A DNA stretch of 64,000 nucleotides from Arthrobacter sp. PsM3 (GTDB lineage: Bacteria > Actinomycetota > Actinomycetes > Actinomycetales > Micrococcaceae). Each line of letters begins with the position of its first letter. Position 1 is the stretch's first letter. Location: positions 1-64,000 of the forward strand of contig NZ_JARUXE010000029.1 of NCBI RefSeq assembly GCF_030433895.1. The letters run 5' to 3'. Of this stretch, positions 48,501-57,871 are shown in pieces. The notes below the pieces were generated by a model. It was given only the letters and a program-made list of their open reading frames with translations. It ran no database searches and was not told the DNA's origin. A program made the translations under genes and the position numbers.

Positions 48501-48930
48501 CGGCGACTGGTCCGTGCAGACCATCGACGGTGTTGACGGTGTTGTTGTGTCCGGCGGCCTCGCCCTTGAGCCGCAGGAGTACAGCCTGGAAACCGTCGTG
48601 GCGGAGGCCGCGGAAGGTGAGGGGTCCCGCGCGGCTGCGGTCCTGCCGGGCGGCGGCTTTGTGGTCCTCAACACCGAGGTCACGCCCGAGCTCGAAGCCG
48701 AAGGGGCGGCCCGCGACATGGTCCGCGCCATCCAGCAGGCCCGCAAGGACGCCGGACTCAACGTCAGCGACCGGATCCACACCACGGTCACCGCTAAGCA
48801 GGACATCGTCGATGCCCTGCTGGCCAACGCCGAACTCGTCAAGACCGAAACCCTGACCATCGAGCTGGACACTGTTGCGGCCGACGTCAAGGAACCCCAG
48901 GTCAGTGTTGCCAGGAAAGTTGAGGCGTAG
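45550..48930 (+). CDS. ileS: Isoleucyl-tRNA synthetase
   Basis: A 1126-residue class I synthetase of the long actinobacterial/eukaryote-like type. The HIGH-type motif is [10 protein letters not shown] (residues 82-91), [11 protein letters not shown] lies near 680, and the editing domain has [19 protein letters not shown]. The zinc-binding and anticodon domains fill the C-terminal third ([20 protein letters not shown] and [20 protein letters not shown]). AGGATG precedes the chosen ATG; a TTG at 45520 is less likely. It charges tRNA-Ile and edits Val. folC starts one codon after it. Confidence 0.97.
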   Translation: MTYYPKASAAPSGAGATDSASSPSGVSASVKFPEIEERILRYWDEDGTFQASIDQRDSDLPGGKPGSNEFVFYDGPPFANGLPHYGHLLTGYAKDLVGRYQTQRGRRVERRFGWDTHGLPAELEAMKQLGMTDKTQIETMGIDKFNDACRASVMKYADEWKSYVTRQARWVDFENDYKTLNVEYMESVLWAFKQLHEKGLTYNGYRVLPYCWKDETPLSNHELRMDDDVYKNRQDQTVTVTFPITAGESELSRQLAGVQALAWTTTPWTLPTNLALAVGPAINYVVLPAGPSGIKAAAADAPVTGSFLLAAELLGAYAKDLGYGDGAEGVAAAEAAVTSRHTGAELEGLSYEPLWDYFHDAEKYGTENAWRFLVADYVTTTDGTGIVHQAPAYGEDDQKVCEEAGIPVVLSVDEGAKFLPLFGHGDLAEIAGLQVFEANKPITQVLRAQGRLVRQASYEHSYPHCWRCRNPLIYRAVSSWYVEVTKFKDRMSELNQEINWIPGNVKDGQFGKWLANARDWSISRNRYWGSPIPVWQSSDPDHPRTDVYGSLAEIEADFGRLPMNNEGQVDLHRPFIDELTRPNPDDPRTPEEGQSVMRRVEDVLDVWFDSGSMPYGQVHYPFQNEEWFDTHNPADFIVEYIGQTRGWFYMLHILSTALFDRPAFRNVISHGIVLGSDGQKMSKSLRNYPDVSEVLDRDGSDAMRWFLMSSPILRGGNLVVTEQGIRDGVRQVILPLWNVYSFFTLYTNAANAVDGKASGYDAKLRYDGYADTLDQYLMANTGDLVRNMTAQLDSYDISGACDELRSYLDMLTNWYVRRSRQRFFDENVDAFDALYTALESVCRVSASLLPLISEEIWRGLTGGRSVHLADWPDAEVFPANPGLVEAMDRVQQICSTGSSLRKAANLRVRLPLQELTVVAPGADALAGFAAVVADELNLRSVRLLDAEAASPEEFGIEQKLVVNARAAGPRLGKNVQQAIKGAKSGDWSVQTIDGVDGVVVSGGLALEPQEYSLETVVAEAAEGEGSRAAAVLPGGGFVVLNTEVTPELEAEGAARDMVRAIQQARKDAGLNVSDRIHTTVTAKQDIVDALLANAELVKTETLTIELDTVAADVKEPQVSVARKVEA

Positions 48931-48933
48931 TCC

Positions 48934-50292
48934 ATGACCGACGAATTCTCCGTAGAAAGCGTCTACGCCGAACTGCTGGGCCGGGCGCCGGAAAACAAGA
49001 TGGAGCCGCGGCTTGCCCCGCTGCACCGGGCGATGGACATCCTGGGGGAGCCGAACAAGGCGTTCCCGATCATCCATGTCACCGGCACCAACGGCAAGAC
49101 CTCCACTGCCCGCATGATCGAGGCGGGGCTGCGCGCGCACGGGCTAAGCACCGGGCGGTACACCAGCCCGCACCTGTCCAAGGTGACCGAACGGATCAGC
49201 ATCGACGGCGCCCCGGTGCCGGATGAGACCTTCGTCCGGATCTGGGACGAAATCCGCCCGTATCTGGCCATCGTGGACAGCGAACTTGAGGCCGAGGGCC
49301 AGCCCCGGCTGACCTACTTCGAGTGCCTCACCATCCTCGGCTTCGCCGTCTTCGCCGACCAGCCGGTCAATGTCGCCGTCATCGAGGTGGGCCTGGGCGG
49401 CATCACCGATGCGACGAACGTCGGGGACGGCCAGGTCTTCGTCGTCACCCCGATTTCGCTGGACCACACGGACCTCCTGGGCGAAACCACGGAGGAGATC
49501 GCCCGCGAAAAGGCCGGCATCATCAAGCCCGGCGGCTTCCTGGTCAGCGCCGCGCAGCCCCGGGACGCGGCGCAGGTGCTGCTGGAAAAGGCCAAGGAAA
49601 CGAACGTCCCGTTCCGCTTCGAGGGTGTCGAGTTCGGCGTAGAAGCCCGCACCGTCGCCGTCGGCGGCCAGATGGTCACCATCCAGGGCATCGCGGGCCG
49701 CTATGAGGACTTGCTGGTCCCGCTGCACGGCGCGCACCAGGCCGAAAACGCCGCCGTCGCGATCGCCGCGCTGGAGGCCTTCTTCGGCGCTGAAAAGGCG
49801 CTCGACGCCGAACTCGTGCAGGAGGCCTTCGCCTCGGTCACCTCGCCCGGACGCCTCGAGGTGGTGCGCACCGCGCCGACCATCATCGTGGACGCCGCGC
49901 ACAACCCCGAAGGCATCCGGGTCTCCGCCGAGGCCATCCACGAGGCCTTCAGCTTCACCAAGCTTGTGGTGGTGGTCGGCATCCTGCGCGAAAAGGACGC
50001 CGAGGAAATCCTCCGCCAGCTCAAGGAATCCCTCGGCGACCTGGCCGCCGAATACTGCTTCACCCAGTCCAACTCGCCGCGCGCCGTCCCGGCCGAGGAC
50101 CTCGCGGAACTCGCCGTCGAGCTGGGATTCGGCGAGGACAACATCCACGTCGCGGAGAAGCTCGACGACGCCCTCGAATGGGCGGTGGAACGTGCCGAAG
50201 CCAACGATGACCTCGCCGGCGGCGTCCTCGTCACCGGCTCCATCACGCTCGTCGCGGAAGCCCGGATCCTGCTCGGAAAGGCGGACGCCTAG
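48934..50292 (+). CDS. folC: Folylpolyglutamate synthase / dihydrofolate synthase
   Basis: A 452-residue Mur-ligase-type enzyme. Its P-loop is VTGTNGKTSTAR (49-60), the omega loop is YTSPHLSKVTERISIDG, and the second domain has IIVDAAHNPEGIRVSAEAI. ATP-dependent addition of glutamate to folates takes place in the cytosol; in bacteria the same enzyme often makes dihydrofolate from dihydropteroate. It begins three bases after ileS and is followed four bases later by the DUF4233 gene, so all three probably share a transcript. Confidence 0.95.
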   Translation: MTDEFSVESVYAELLGRAPENKMEPRLAPLHRAMDILGEPNKAFPIIHVTGTNGKTSTARMIEAGLRAHGLSTGRYTSPHLSKVTERISIDGAPVPDETFVRIWDEIRPYLAIVDSELEAEGQPRLTYFECLTILGFAVFADQPVNVAVIEVGLGGITDATNVGDGQVFVVTPISLDHTDLLGETTEEIAREKAGIIKPGGFLVSAAQPRDAAQVLLEKAKETNVPFRFEGVEFGVEARTVAVGGQMVTIQGIAGRYEDLLVPLHGAHQAENAAVAIAALEAFFGAEKALDAELVQEAFASVTSPGRLEVVRTAPTIIVDAAHNPEGIRVSAEAIHEAFSFTKLVVVVGILREKDAEEILRQLKESLGDLAAEYCFTQSNSPRAVPAEDLAELAVELGFGEDNIHVAEKLDDALEWAVERAEANDDLAGGVLVTGSITLVAEARILLGKADA

Positions 50293-50295
50293 ACC

Positions 50296-50739
50296 ATGGC
50301 GAAGCTCACTAAAGCCCAGCGCGAATGGCGCCCGGGCATGCCCAAGAAGCGCCGCTCCACCAAGGTCATGTTCGCCTCCACGGTGCTGCTGCTGGAAGCT
50401 TTTGTGGTGCTTTTCGGCACCCTCACCGTGTTCGGGCTGCGGCGGGACGAGTTCCCGCCGGTGCTGATCTTCTCCGTCGGGATCGCGCTGTGCCTCGTGT
50501 ACGCCTTCACCTGCGCGGTGCTGACCAAGCCGTGGGGGGTGGCACTGGGCTGGATCCTGCAGATCATCCTGATCCTGACCGGCATCCTGGAGCCGGCGAT
50601 GTTCGTGGTCGGAGGCCTCTTCGCAGTGGCCTGGTGGTACGGCATCCGCACCGGCATCCGGATTGACCGGGAGGCCGCGCTGCGGGAACGAGACCAGGCC
50701 GCCTGGGATGCAGCCCACCCAGAAGGCCAAAGCAACTAG
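50296..50739 (+). CDS. DUF4233 membrane protein
   Basis: A 147-residue protein with four predicted membrane helices, for example [20 protein letters not shown] and [20 protein letters not shown]. The N-terminus is basic ([20 protein letters not shown]). Genes of this family nearly always lie between folC and ndk in actinobacteria, as here. Function unknown. Confidence 0.88.
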   Translation: MAKLTKAQREWRPGMPKKRRSTKVMFASTVLLLEAFVVLFGTLTVFGLRRDEFPPVLIFSVGIALCLVYAFTCAVLTKPWGVALGWILQIILILTGILEPAMFVVGGLFAVAWWYGIRTGIRIDREAALRERDQAAWDAAHPEGQSN

Positions 50740-50779
50740 ACTTGTTTCCGAATCCCACCCACTACACATTGGAGCAGCT

Positions 50780-51199
50780 GTGAGCATTGAGCGCACCCTC
50801 GTCCTGATCAAGCCCGACGGCGTCACCCGCAACCTGACCGGCAGCATCATCGCCCGCATCGAAGCCAAGGGCTACACCCTGGCCGAGCTCAAGAAGGTCG
50901 ACGCGAGCCGCGAACTGCTGGAGCAGCACTACGAGGAGCACGTGGGCAAGCCCTTCTACGAGCCGCTCGTCGAGTTCATGCTCAGCGGACCGGTCGTCGC
51001 CGCGATCTTCGAGGGCCACCGCGTGATCGAGGGCTTCCGCTCGCTCGCCGGCACCACGGATCCGACGACGGCGGCTCCCGGCACCATCCGCGGCGACTTC
51101 GGCCGCGACTGGGGCCTGAAGGTGCAGCAGAACCTGGTCCACGGCTCGGACTCCGTGGACTCCGCGGAGCGCGAGATCAAGATCTGGTTCCAGGGCTAA
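50780..51199 (+). CDS. ndk: Nucleoside diphosphate kinase
   Basis: A 139-residue protein started at GTG with GGAG six bases upstream. The pattern is complete: [55 protein letters not shown] and the active-site [20 protein letters not shown] with the phosphorylated His. It transfers gamma-phosphate between nucleotides. It ends the ileS-folC cluster, with a long hairpin downstream. Confidence 0.96.
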   Translation: MSIERTLVLIKPDGVTRNLTGSIIARIEAKGYTLAELKKVDASRELLEQHYEEHVGKPFYEPLVEFMLSGPVVAAIFEGHRVIEGFRSLAGTTDPTTAAPGTIRGDFGRDWGLKVQQNLVHGSDSVDSAEREIKIWFQG

Positions 51200-51233
51200 G
51201 TCCCGGCCCCCGCACCGGGGCCCACCCGCGCAC

Positions 51234-51290
51234 CGAGGTGACAGTTAAGGCCAATGTTCAGAACGAACATTGGCCTTAACTGTCACCTCG
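51234..51290. terminator. Perfect 26-bp inverted repeat, bidirectional terminator
   Basis: The arms at 51234-51259 and 51265-51290 are exact inverted copies around the loop AGAAC. It lies between ndk and the convergent VKOR gene, 34 bases after the ndk stop. AT content is higher than that of its surroundings. Confidence 0.8.
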
Positions 51291-51315
51291 CGCTGGTTAA
51301 CGGCGATCCCGCGGC

Positions 51316-51987
51316 CTAATAGCCGGACGTCCCGATGAAGACCTGGATGAAAGCGAAGAAGATGGTGGCGACCACGGCCACGTAGAGCAGCGCGGAGATG
51401 ATCCAGCCGGCGTCGCCCAGGACCCGGGTGGGGCCCGCAGGCAGCCGAATCACGCCGTGGCTCACGTTGCGGACGGTGACCCAGACGAACAGCGGAATCA
51501 TTGCGGCCCAGACAACCATGCAGAACGGGCACAGGATGTGGATGGAGTACAGCGCCTGCGACCAGAGCCACACCACGAACGCGAAGCCCAGGGTGACGCC
51601 GGTCTGCAGCCCGAGCCAGTACCAGCGGGAAAAGCTCGCACCGGCGAACAAGCCCATGGCCGTGGTGATGATGACCGCGAACGCGACGATGCCCATGAAC
51701 ATGTTGGGGAAGCCGAACACCGACCCCTGCCAGGTCTGCATGACTTGGCCGCAGGAGATCCAGGGGTTCACATCGCACACCGTCACGTGGCTGGGGTCCT
51801 TGAGGACTGCCAGCTTCTCCAGCACCAGGGCTCCCGAGGCAAGCCAGCCGACGACGCCGGTGATCAGCAGGAGCCACGCGAACGGGCGGTCGCGGGTCAT
51901 CGGAGGCAGCGGCCGGTCCGCCGCGGCCGTGCTGGAGCTTTGCTGCCTCGCGGCTGCCTCGCCGGTGGCACTGGAGATGCTGGGCAT
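51316..51987 (-). CDS. Vitamin K epoxide reductase (VKOR) family protein
   Basis: A 223-residue membrane protein with five hydrophobic helices. The redox pairs are Cys in VTVCDVNPWISCGQVM (loop cysteines) and CPFC in SIHILCPFCMVVWAAM (active CxxC). A Ser residue typical of the quinone site lies in the loop between them (WQGSVFGFPNMFMG). VKOR homologues reoxidise DsbA-like partners outside the membrane using quinone. No fused thioredoxin domain is present. The N-terminal 30 residues are cytosolic and Ser/Ala-rich. Confidence 0.9.
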   Translation of the reverse strand: MPSISSATGEAAARQQSSSTAAADRPLPPMTRDRPFAWLLLITGVVGWLASGALVLEKLAVLKDPSHVTVCDVNPWISCGQVMQTWQGSVFGFPNMFMGIVAFAVIITTAMGLFAGASFSRWYWLGLQTGVTLGFAFVVWLWSQALYSIHILCPFCMVVWAAMIPLFVWVTVRNVSHGVIRLPAGPTRVLGDAGWIISALLYVAVVATIFFAFIQVFIGTSGY

Positions 51988-52460
51988 GAAATGAATGTCC
52001 TTCGGGTCGGTTGCAACTGGTCAGATTGTATCGCCGCTGGCTGGATGAAGACCGGAATGCGTTGTGCCGTCACCAGTGATTCGGTACACGTTGTGGGCCG
52101 GATGACTTGCTTACGCCTGCTTTGACGGGTCCTGTGAGACAATGATCGTGGCTGGAATCCGATCCACATCCGGATTCCGGTCCGGCGACTTTGTTCCCAA
52201 GACCGCCAATGATGAGCAGGGAGCTACGGATCCTCTGATCCGGGCTGTCCCGCAATGCCATTGGACGGCACCTGGTTGTGGCGTGTAGATCAACGGGTTT
52301 CAGAACAATTCCGCCGGCCCTCCAGGGCTGCCGCACCCCACTGCCGGTGCGAACCTGAGGGTATCCAATTGACTTCTGTCAATGCCTGCGGGTGTTGACA
52401 AATATTTGCCCCAACGGGTGCCGGATGTGGCGGCAGTCAGGGGCAGGAGTGTCGCCACAT
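51988..52460. promoter_or_regulatory. Long divergent intergenic region and leader of the rne gene
   Basis: These 473 bases contain no gene that I can support. A promoter-like TTGACG lies at about 52123, and a hairpin GGAATCCG (52154-52161) / CGGATTCC (52171-52178) follows. TTGACT and TTGACA boxes near 52370-52400 are further candidates. The resulting leader of over 50 and up to 300 bases could allow feedback control of RNase E, as known in enterobacteria, but that is inference. Confidence 0.4.
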
Positions 52461-55400
52461 ATGGATAATGACCAGGTTGTCACGGGCAACGAAGAAGCAC
52501 TTGTTACCGCACCAGCAACAGAGACAGTTGACGCAGCAGCCGTAGCCACGCCGCCGAAGCGGCCGGTACGGACCCGCCGCAAGGCCCTTCCCAAGACCGG
52601 TGCCGCAGCGGACGCCGCAGTCCCCGCTGAGGGCACAGAGGCTCCGGCCGACGCAGCTCCCGCCGACGAAGCCAAGGCCAAGGCACCCGTCCGGCGCTCC
52701 CGGGCCCGCAAGGTCGCCCAACCGGCCGAACCCCTTCCGGCCTTCGCCCCGGAAACCGCGGCGCCCATCGCCGAGGCACCGGCAACAGAGACCCCAGCTG
52801 CAGAGACCCTGGCCGCCGAGGCCGCCGAAGTACCGGTCAAGAAGCCGGTCCGCCGCCGCGTCAGCCGCGCCAAGGCAGGTTCCCCCGTCGCGAAGACTCC
52901 CGCCGCGGAGGCTCCTGCTTTAGAAACTCCCGCCGTGGAAGCCTCCACCGCGAAGGCTCCCGCCGTCGAAGCCCCCGCCGCGAAAGCGCCGGCAGCGGGA
53001 GAAGCCGCAGTGGCACCGGAGGCCCCCGCAGCCGCCCCTGCCCCCGCCGCGGACACGGCCGCCCCGGTAGCGGAGACGCCTGCCGAAGCACCCTCCGCCT
53101 CCTCGCTCTTCATGGAGCCCGGAGCAGTCACCTCGATGATTTTCCAGGCCCCCGACCTGACCGCCGTCGTCCGCCCGGTCCCCGCCGCCGCCCCGGCCGC
53201 CGCGGCAGTGGCCGAAACGGAAGAAGAAGAAGGCGAAGAGGGCGAAGGCGAAGATGCCGGAAGCCGCCGCCGCCGCCGCAGCCGCGGCCGCCGCGGACGC
53301 AGCAGCCGCGGTTCCGACGGCGAGACCGGCGCCGGGACTGACTCCGAAGACACCGGGGACGAAGCGGAAGAAGGCTCCGAGGAACAGCTCGAAGAGGGCG
53401 TGACCTCGCGCCGCCGCCGCCGCCGCCGCCGTGGTGACCAGGACCTGGAACTGACCGGCGGGGAAGACAACGACCCGCCCAACACCGTGACCCGCGTCCG
53501 TGCACCCCGTGCGGCCACCGAGGCGCCGGTCAACAACCGCGTCACGTCCCTCAAGGGCTCAACCCGGCTCGAGGCCAAGAAGCAGCGCCGCCGGGAATCC
53601 CGCGATACCGGCCGCCGCCGCACCGTCATCACCGAGGCCGAGTTCCTGGCCCGCCGCGAATCGGTCGACCGGCAGATGATCGTCCGCCAGCGCGACGACA
53701 GAATCCAGATCGGCGTCCTCGAGGACGGCGTCCTGGCCGAGCACTTCGTCTCAAAGACCCAGCAGGACTCCCTGATCGGCAATGTGTACCTGGGCAAGGT
53801 CCAGAACGTGCTGCCGTCGATGGAAGCCGCCTTCGTCGACATCGGGCGCGGCCGCAACGCCGTGCTCTACGCCGGTGAAGTCAACTGGGAGTCCGTCAAC
53901 CTCGAGGGCAAGCAGCGCCGGATCGAAAACGCGCTGAAGTCCGGCGACTCCGTGCTCGTCCAGGTCACCAAGGACCCGGTCGGCCACAAGGGCGCCCGCC
54001 TCACGAGCCAGATCTCGCTGCCCGGCCGCTACCTCGTCTACGTTCCCGGCGGCTCCATGACCGGCATCTCCCGCAAGCTGCCCGACGTCGAACGCAACCG
54101 CCTCAAGCGGATCCTCAAGGACCGGCTGCCGGAAAACGCCGGCGTCATTGTCCGCACGGCGGCCGAGGGCGCGTCCGAGGAAGAGCTCACGCACGACATC
54201 AACCGGCTGCGCGCGCAGTGGGAAGGCATCGAGGGCCAGTCGACCTCCACCAAGATCCTCGCCCCCGAACTGCTCTACGGCGAACCCGATCTGACCATCA
54301 AGGTGGTCCGCGACGTCTTCAACGAGGACTTCTCCAAGCTGATCGTCTCCGGCGAGGAAGCCTGGGACACCATCGAGGCCTACGTCACGTACGTGGCGCC
54401 CGACCTCGTGGGCCGGCTGGAGAAGTGGACCAAGGACACGGACATTTTCGCGGCCTGGCGCATCGACGAGCAGATCCACAAGGCCCTGGACCGCAAGGTC
54501 TTCCTGCCCTCCGGCGGCTCCCTCGTGATCGACCGCACCGAGGCCATGACCGTGGTCGACGTCAACACCGGCAAATTCACCGGCAGCGGCGGAAACCTCG
54601 AGGAAACCGTCACCAAGAACAACCTCGAAGCAGCCGAGGAAGTCATCCGGCAGCTCCGGCTCCGCGACATCGGCGGCATCATCGTCATCGACTTCATCGA
54701 CATGGTGCTCGAATCGAACCGCGACCTCGTGCTGCGCCGCATGGTCGAGTGCTTGGGCCGGGACCGGACCAAGCACCAGGTGGCCGAGGTGACCTCCCTG
54801 GGCCTCGTGCAGATGACGCGCAAGCGGATGGGCACCGGGCTGCTGGAAGTCTTCGGGGAACAGTGCGAAACCTGCGCCGGCCGCGGCATCGTCACCCACG
54901 ATGAGCCCGTCGAGCACCGCCGCGCCAACGTTGTTGCCGCGGAGCACCACGTTCCGCGGACCGAGCAACAGCCCGCTGCTCGGACGGAACGCAAGAGCCG
55001 CCGCCGCGGCAGGGGAGGCCAGGGCGCGGAGGAGCAGTCCGTCCCGGCAGCAGTCCACCCCGAGCCCACCGAGGCCGAACGCCACGCCAAGGCAGAGGCA
55101 ACCCGTGCGGCGCTGGCGAACATCGCCGCAGCGGCGCACGCCGCGCACCTGCATGACGGGGAGACCCCCACCGCAGCCGACGCCGAGACCCGCCAGGCCG
55201 CCGTCGATGCAGTCGTCGAGCTGGCCGCAACGGAGGAAGCAGCCGGACGCCCCGCCGCCGTGCTGACATTCGGCGGCGAGCAGGTCGCCCTGCCGTTCGT
55301 CGAGCACGCCGACCAGGCGGGTTCGCCCGCGCTGACCCTGGACCTGCTGACGGAGGCGTTCGCCCAGCTGGGCGAGGCCGAAGCAGCCCAGGAACCGGCT

Positions 55401-55739
55401 CCCAAAACCGCAGCGGCGGCCCCGGCCCGGACCGCGGCGGCAGCCCCGGCGCGCGCCGGCGGAACCGGACCGGGACGCGCCCCGGCCCCGGGCTCCCAGA
55501 CCGAAGCGGAAGCCGAGGCGGGGACCTCGCGCGCCCGCCGCGGCCGCCGCAACCGGAGCGCCAGCCGCGCCCAGGGTGCCGCCAACGAGACCTCGGTGGA
55601 ACAGCGCCGGGAAACCCCGCACGCCGCTGCCGTATCGGTGCACGAGGCCAAGGTCCCGTCCGCAACAACGCCGGCCGCCAAGCCGGCCGCGAACGAGCCG
55701 ATCATCCTCGGTGTGGGCGTTCCGGCTTCGGAGCTCTAA
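52461..55739 (+). CDS. rne: Ribonuclease E/G family protein
   Basis: A 1092-residue endoribonuclease. Residues 1-380 are low complexity, first Ala/Pro/Glu-rich with near-repeats such as PAVEAPAAKAPA and later acidic and Arg-rich blocks. The S1 domain starts near 435 (SLIGNVYLGKVQNVLPSMEA) and the catalytic DNase I-like domain carries VVDVNTGKFTG near 700 with the metal-binding Asp and DFIDM nearby. The zinc-link CETCAGRG is near 803. The tail (from about 815) is again disordered. Actinobacterial Rne has its scaffold regions on both ends, as here. It processes rRNA and mRNA. Confidence 0.93.
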   Translation: MDNDQVVTGNEEALVTAPATETVDAAAVATPPKRPVRTRRKALPKTGAAADAAVPAEGTEAPADAAPADEAKAKAPVRRSRARKVAQPAEPLPAFAPETAAPIAEAPATETPAAETLAAEAAEVPVKKPVRRRVSRAKAGSPVAKTPAAEAPALETPAVEASTAKAPAVEAPAAKAPAAGEAAVAPEAPAAAPAPAADTAAPVAETPAEAPSASSLFMEPGAVTSMIFQAPDLTAVVRPVPAAAPAAAAVAETEEEEGEEGEGEDAGSRRRRRSRGRRGRSSRGSDGETGAGTDSEDTGDEAEEGSEEQLEEGVTSRRRRRRRRGDQDLELTGGEDNDPPNTVTRVRAPRAATEAPVNNRVTSLKGSTRLEAKKQRRRESRDTGRRRTVITEAEFLARRESVDRQMIVRQRDDRIQIGVLEDGVLAEHFVSKTQQDSLIGNVYLGKVQNVLPSMEAAFVDIGRGRNAVLYAGEVNWESVNLEGKQRRIENALKSGDSVLVQVTKDPVGHKGARLTSQISLPGRYLVYVPGGSMTGISRKLPDVERNRLKRILKDRLPENAGVIVRTAAEGASEEELTHDINRLRAQWEGIEGQSTSTKILAPELLYGEPDLTIKVVRDVFNEDFSKLIVSGEEAWDTIEAYVTYVAPDLVGRLEKWTKDTDIFAAWRIDEQIHKALDRKVFLPSGGSLVIDRTEAMTVVDVNTGKFTGSGGNLEETVTKNNLEAAEEVIRQLRLRDIGGIIVIDFIDMVLESNRDLVLRRMVECLGRDRTKHQVAEVTSLGLVQMTRKRMGTGLLEVFGEQCETCAGRGIVTHDEPVEHRRANVVAAEHHVPRTEQQPAARTERKSRRRGRGGQGAEEQSVPAAVHPEPTEAERHAKAEATRAALANIAAAAHAAHLHDGETPTAADAETRQAAVDAVVELAATEEAAGRPAAVLTFGGEQVALPFVEHADQAGSPALTLDLLTEAFAQLGEAEAAQEPAPKTAAAAPARTAAAAPARAGGTGPGRAPAPGSQTEAEAEAGTSRARRGRRNRSASRAQGAANETSVEQRRETPHAAAVSVHEAKVPSATTPAAKPAANEPIILGVGVPASEL

Positions 55740-55850
55740 TACCGGAACAGTTCATTACCGCCGCGGGTGCGGTCCGGACCGCGTAGCAATACGCACAGGT
55801 TCGGGCCGTGCCCGCGACTTCGTTAAGGGATGGGGTTAGGCTGGATCCCT
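55740..55850. other. Intergenic stretch before the thi riboswitch
   Basis: No gene seen. It should contain the promoter for the thiamine transcript; TTAAGGGATGGGGTTAGGCT near 55823-55842 is directly upstream of the aptamer. Confidence 0.35.
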
Positions 55851-55924
55851 GACACGGGGTGCCGCGCATCGGGCCGGCTGAGATCCAGACCCGTTGAACC
55901 TGTCCGGCTAGCACCGGCGAAGGG
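55851..55924 (+). promoter_or_regulatory. TPP riboswitch (THI element)
   Basis: The conserved aptamer parts are all present: ACGGGGTGCC at the 5' side, GGCTGAGATC (with CTGAGAT at 55878-55884), ACCCGTTGAACCTG, TCCGGCTAGCACCGGCG and the closing GAAGGGA. The last element overlaps the ribosome-binding site of the following gene and there is no terminator, so thiamine pyrophosphate probably blocks translation. Confidence 0.95.
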
Positions 55925-57517
55925 ATGTCTCTCTTGACCACCGCCTCCCCGTTTCTTCCGCCTGCCCCCACAGCTGCGGCGCCCCGGATCCCGCGGGTGC
56001 TCGCGATCGCCGGCTCCGACCCCTCCGGCGGCGCAGGGATCCAGGCCGACCTCAAGAGCATTGCCGCACACGGCGGCTACGGCATGGCCGCCATCACCGC
56101 GCTCACCGCCCAGAACACCCGGGGCGTCAGCGCCGTCCACATCCCGCCGGCGGCCTTCCTGACCGCCCAGCTCGAAGCCCTCAGCCAGGACATCAGCATC
56201 GACGCCGTGAAGATCGGGATGCTGGGCGACGCCTCCGTGATCGACGCCGTCCGCAACTGGCTGGAGAAGGCGCGCCCCGGCGTCGTGGTGCTGGATCCGG
56301 TGATGGTGGCGACAAGCGGCGATCGGCTGCTGCAGGAGGCCGCAGAGGAGGCCCTGCACACGCTCCTGCCCTACGCGGACCTGATCACGCCCAACCTCGC
56401 CGAGCTCGCGATCCTGCTCAAGGAACCGGCCGCCGGGGACTGGGCTGCGGCGCTGGAACAGGGCAAGCGGCTTGCCGCCCAAACCGGGACCACGGTCCTG
56501 GTGAAGGGCGGACACCTCGACGGCGGCGCCGGCGCCGGGGACAACCCCGCCTCCCACGGGGGGTGCCCCGATGCGCTGGTTAACACCGGCGGACTCCTCG
56601 CCCGGGACGTTGTGGTGGTACCGGGGGAGCGGGTGCCCACCCGCAACAGCCACGGCACCGGGTGTTCGTTGTCCTCGGCGATGGCCACGGTGCAAACCAG
56701 GGTGGGGGACTGGGAGGCGGCGCTCCGCGAGGTCAAGCCCTGGCTGCAGGAAGCACTGCGCAGCTCGGAGAGGCTCGACGTCGGGACCGGCAACGGCCCG
56801 GTCCACCACTTCCATCACGTCCAGCAGCAGACCGAGGACCATCGCAGGACGGGCAGTGCGCCGGCCGAAGGGCAGTTCGCTGCCGCCCTCCGGGACGCCG
56901 CAACCGCCGACCTGACAGCGATCTACTCCCTGGACTTCATCCGGGCCCTCGCCGACGGGTCGCTGCCGGAGCACGAGTTCGCCTACTACCTTTCCCAGGA
57001 CGCCCTCTACCTGAACGGCTATTCCCGGGTCCTGGCCCGTGCCGCCGCCATCGCCCCCTCGGAGGCCGAGCAGCTCTTCTGGGGCCGCTCCGCGCAGAAC
57101 TGCCTCGAAGTGGAGTCGGAGCTGCACCGGACCTGGCTGAGCACCCGCACGGCCGACGTGACACCGGGGCCGGTCACCAAGTCCTACGTGGACCATTTGC
57201 TGGCCGCCTCCGTCTCCGGCAGCTACGCGGTGCTGGTGGCCGCCGTGCTGCCGTGTTTCTGGCTTTACGCCGAGGTCGGGGAGACCCTGCACGCGCAGTT
57301 CCTCGCAGCGGGAGCGCCGGAGTCGCATCCCTATGCGGTGTGGCTGCGCACCTATGCCGATGAGGAGTTCGCCGCCGCCACCCGGCAGGCCGTCGCCTAC
57401 ACCGACGCTGCGGCACGCGCGGCGTCGGGGAGCGAACGGGACGCCATGACCCTGGCCTTCCGGCAGTCCGCCCGCTACGAAGTCGATTTCTTCGACGCGC
57501 CGCGGCTGCACGCCTGA
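55925..57517 (+). CDS. thiD: Bifunctional HMP-P kinase / TenA-like protein
   Basis: A 530-residue fusion. Residues 20-300 are ThiD: RVLAIAGSDPSGGAGIQADL, MVATSGDRLL, DLITPNLAELAILL and NSHGTGCSLSSAMAT, which phosphorylates hydroxymethylpyrimidine phosphate. Residues 320-530 are TenA-like, with FAYYLSQDALYLNGYSRVLA and VLPCFWLYAEVGETLHA. The latter hydrolyses thiamin breakdown products to recover pyrimidine. The ATG sits on the last bases of the riboswitch; a TTG at 55934 lies eight bases after AGGGA and is an equally good start. Thiamine salvage and synthesis, cytosolic. Confidence 0.9.
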   Translation: MSLLTTASPFLPPAPTAAAPRIPRVLAIAGSDPSGGAGIQADLKSIAAHGGYGMAAITALTAQNTRGVSAVHIPPAAFLTAQLEALSQDISIDAVKIGMLGDASVIDAVRNWLEKARPGVVVLDPVMVATSGDRLLQEAAEEALHTLLPYADLITPNLAELAILLKEPAAGDWAAALEQGKRLAAQTGTTVLVKGGHLDGGAGAGDNPASHGGCPDALVNTGGLLARDVVVVPGERVPTRNSHGTGCSLSSAMATVQTRVGDWEAALREVKPWLQEALRSSERLDVGTGNGPVHHFHHVQQQTEDHRRTGSAPAEGQFAAALRDAATADLTAIYSLDFIRALADGSLPEHEFAYYLSQDALYLNGYSRVLARAAAIAPSEAEQLFWGRSAQNCLEVESELHRTWLSTRTADVTPGPVTKSYVDHLLAASVSGSYAVLVAAVLPCFWLYAEVGETLHAQFLAAGAPESHPYAVWLRTYADEEFAAATRQAVAYTDAAARAASGSERDAMTLAFRQSARYEVDFFDAPRLHA

Positions 57518-57871
57518 CCAGGTGGGCCCGCGGAAGCCTGTACGATAGGTGGGCACGGTTCCGGAAGTCGTTGCGGCAAGGCCCTGTCCATACAGAGTGG
57601 CGCCTATCACGTACCTTTCTTCGGAACCAGCCTCATTTGCGGCCGAAGGCAAAATTAGCGTAGTCTAGATCTTCGGTGCTTACGCCAACACTTGGGTTAT
57701 GACCTTGAGGACGCTCCACTTGAATTTAAGTGCGAATGTCCACGGGATAGCTCATGGGTCCCCCCGGGGAACCCACCGGCGTAGAGGCACAGCGTGAGCC
57801 GGACCAGAAGTTTTGGACCCAGGTTCCGCACGCAAATCTAGTAATAAACGTCGAGAGAAGTGAGTTCCCCA
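57518..57871 (+). promoter_or_regulatory. Structured leader of rplU
   Basis: These 354 bases carry no gene. TACGAT (57541-57546) is a good -10 box. The transcribed part can fold with GTACGATAGG (57540-57549) opposite CCTATCACGTAC (57603-57614), and GGTTCCGGAAG (57558-57568) opposite CTTCGGAACC (57620-57629). A second TTAAG/AAATTT-rich stretch follows near 57711. Leaders of L21 operons in other bacteria bind a ribosomal protein; whether this one does is unknown. Confidence 0.45.

Noticed and set aside
45532..49140. 1202-codon minus-strand frame opposite ileS
   Set aside because: It is an antisense shadow in GC-rich DNA; ileS is unmistakable on the plus strand.
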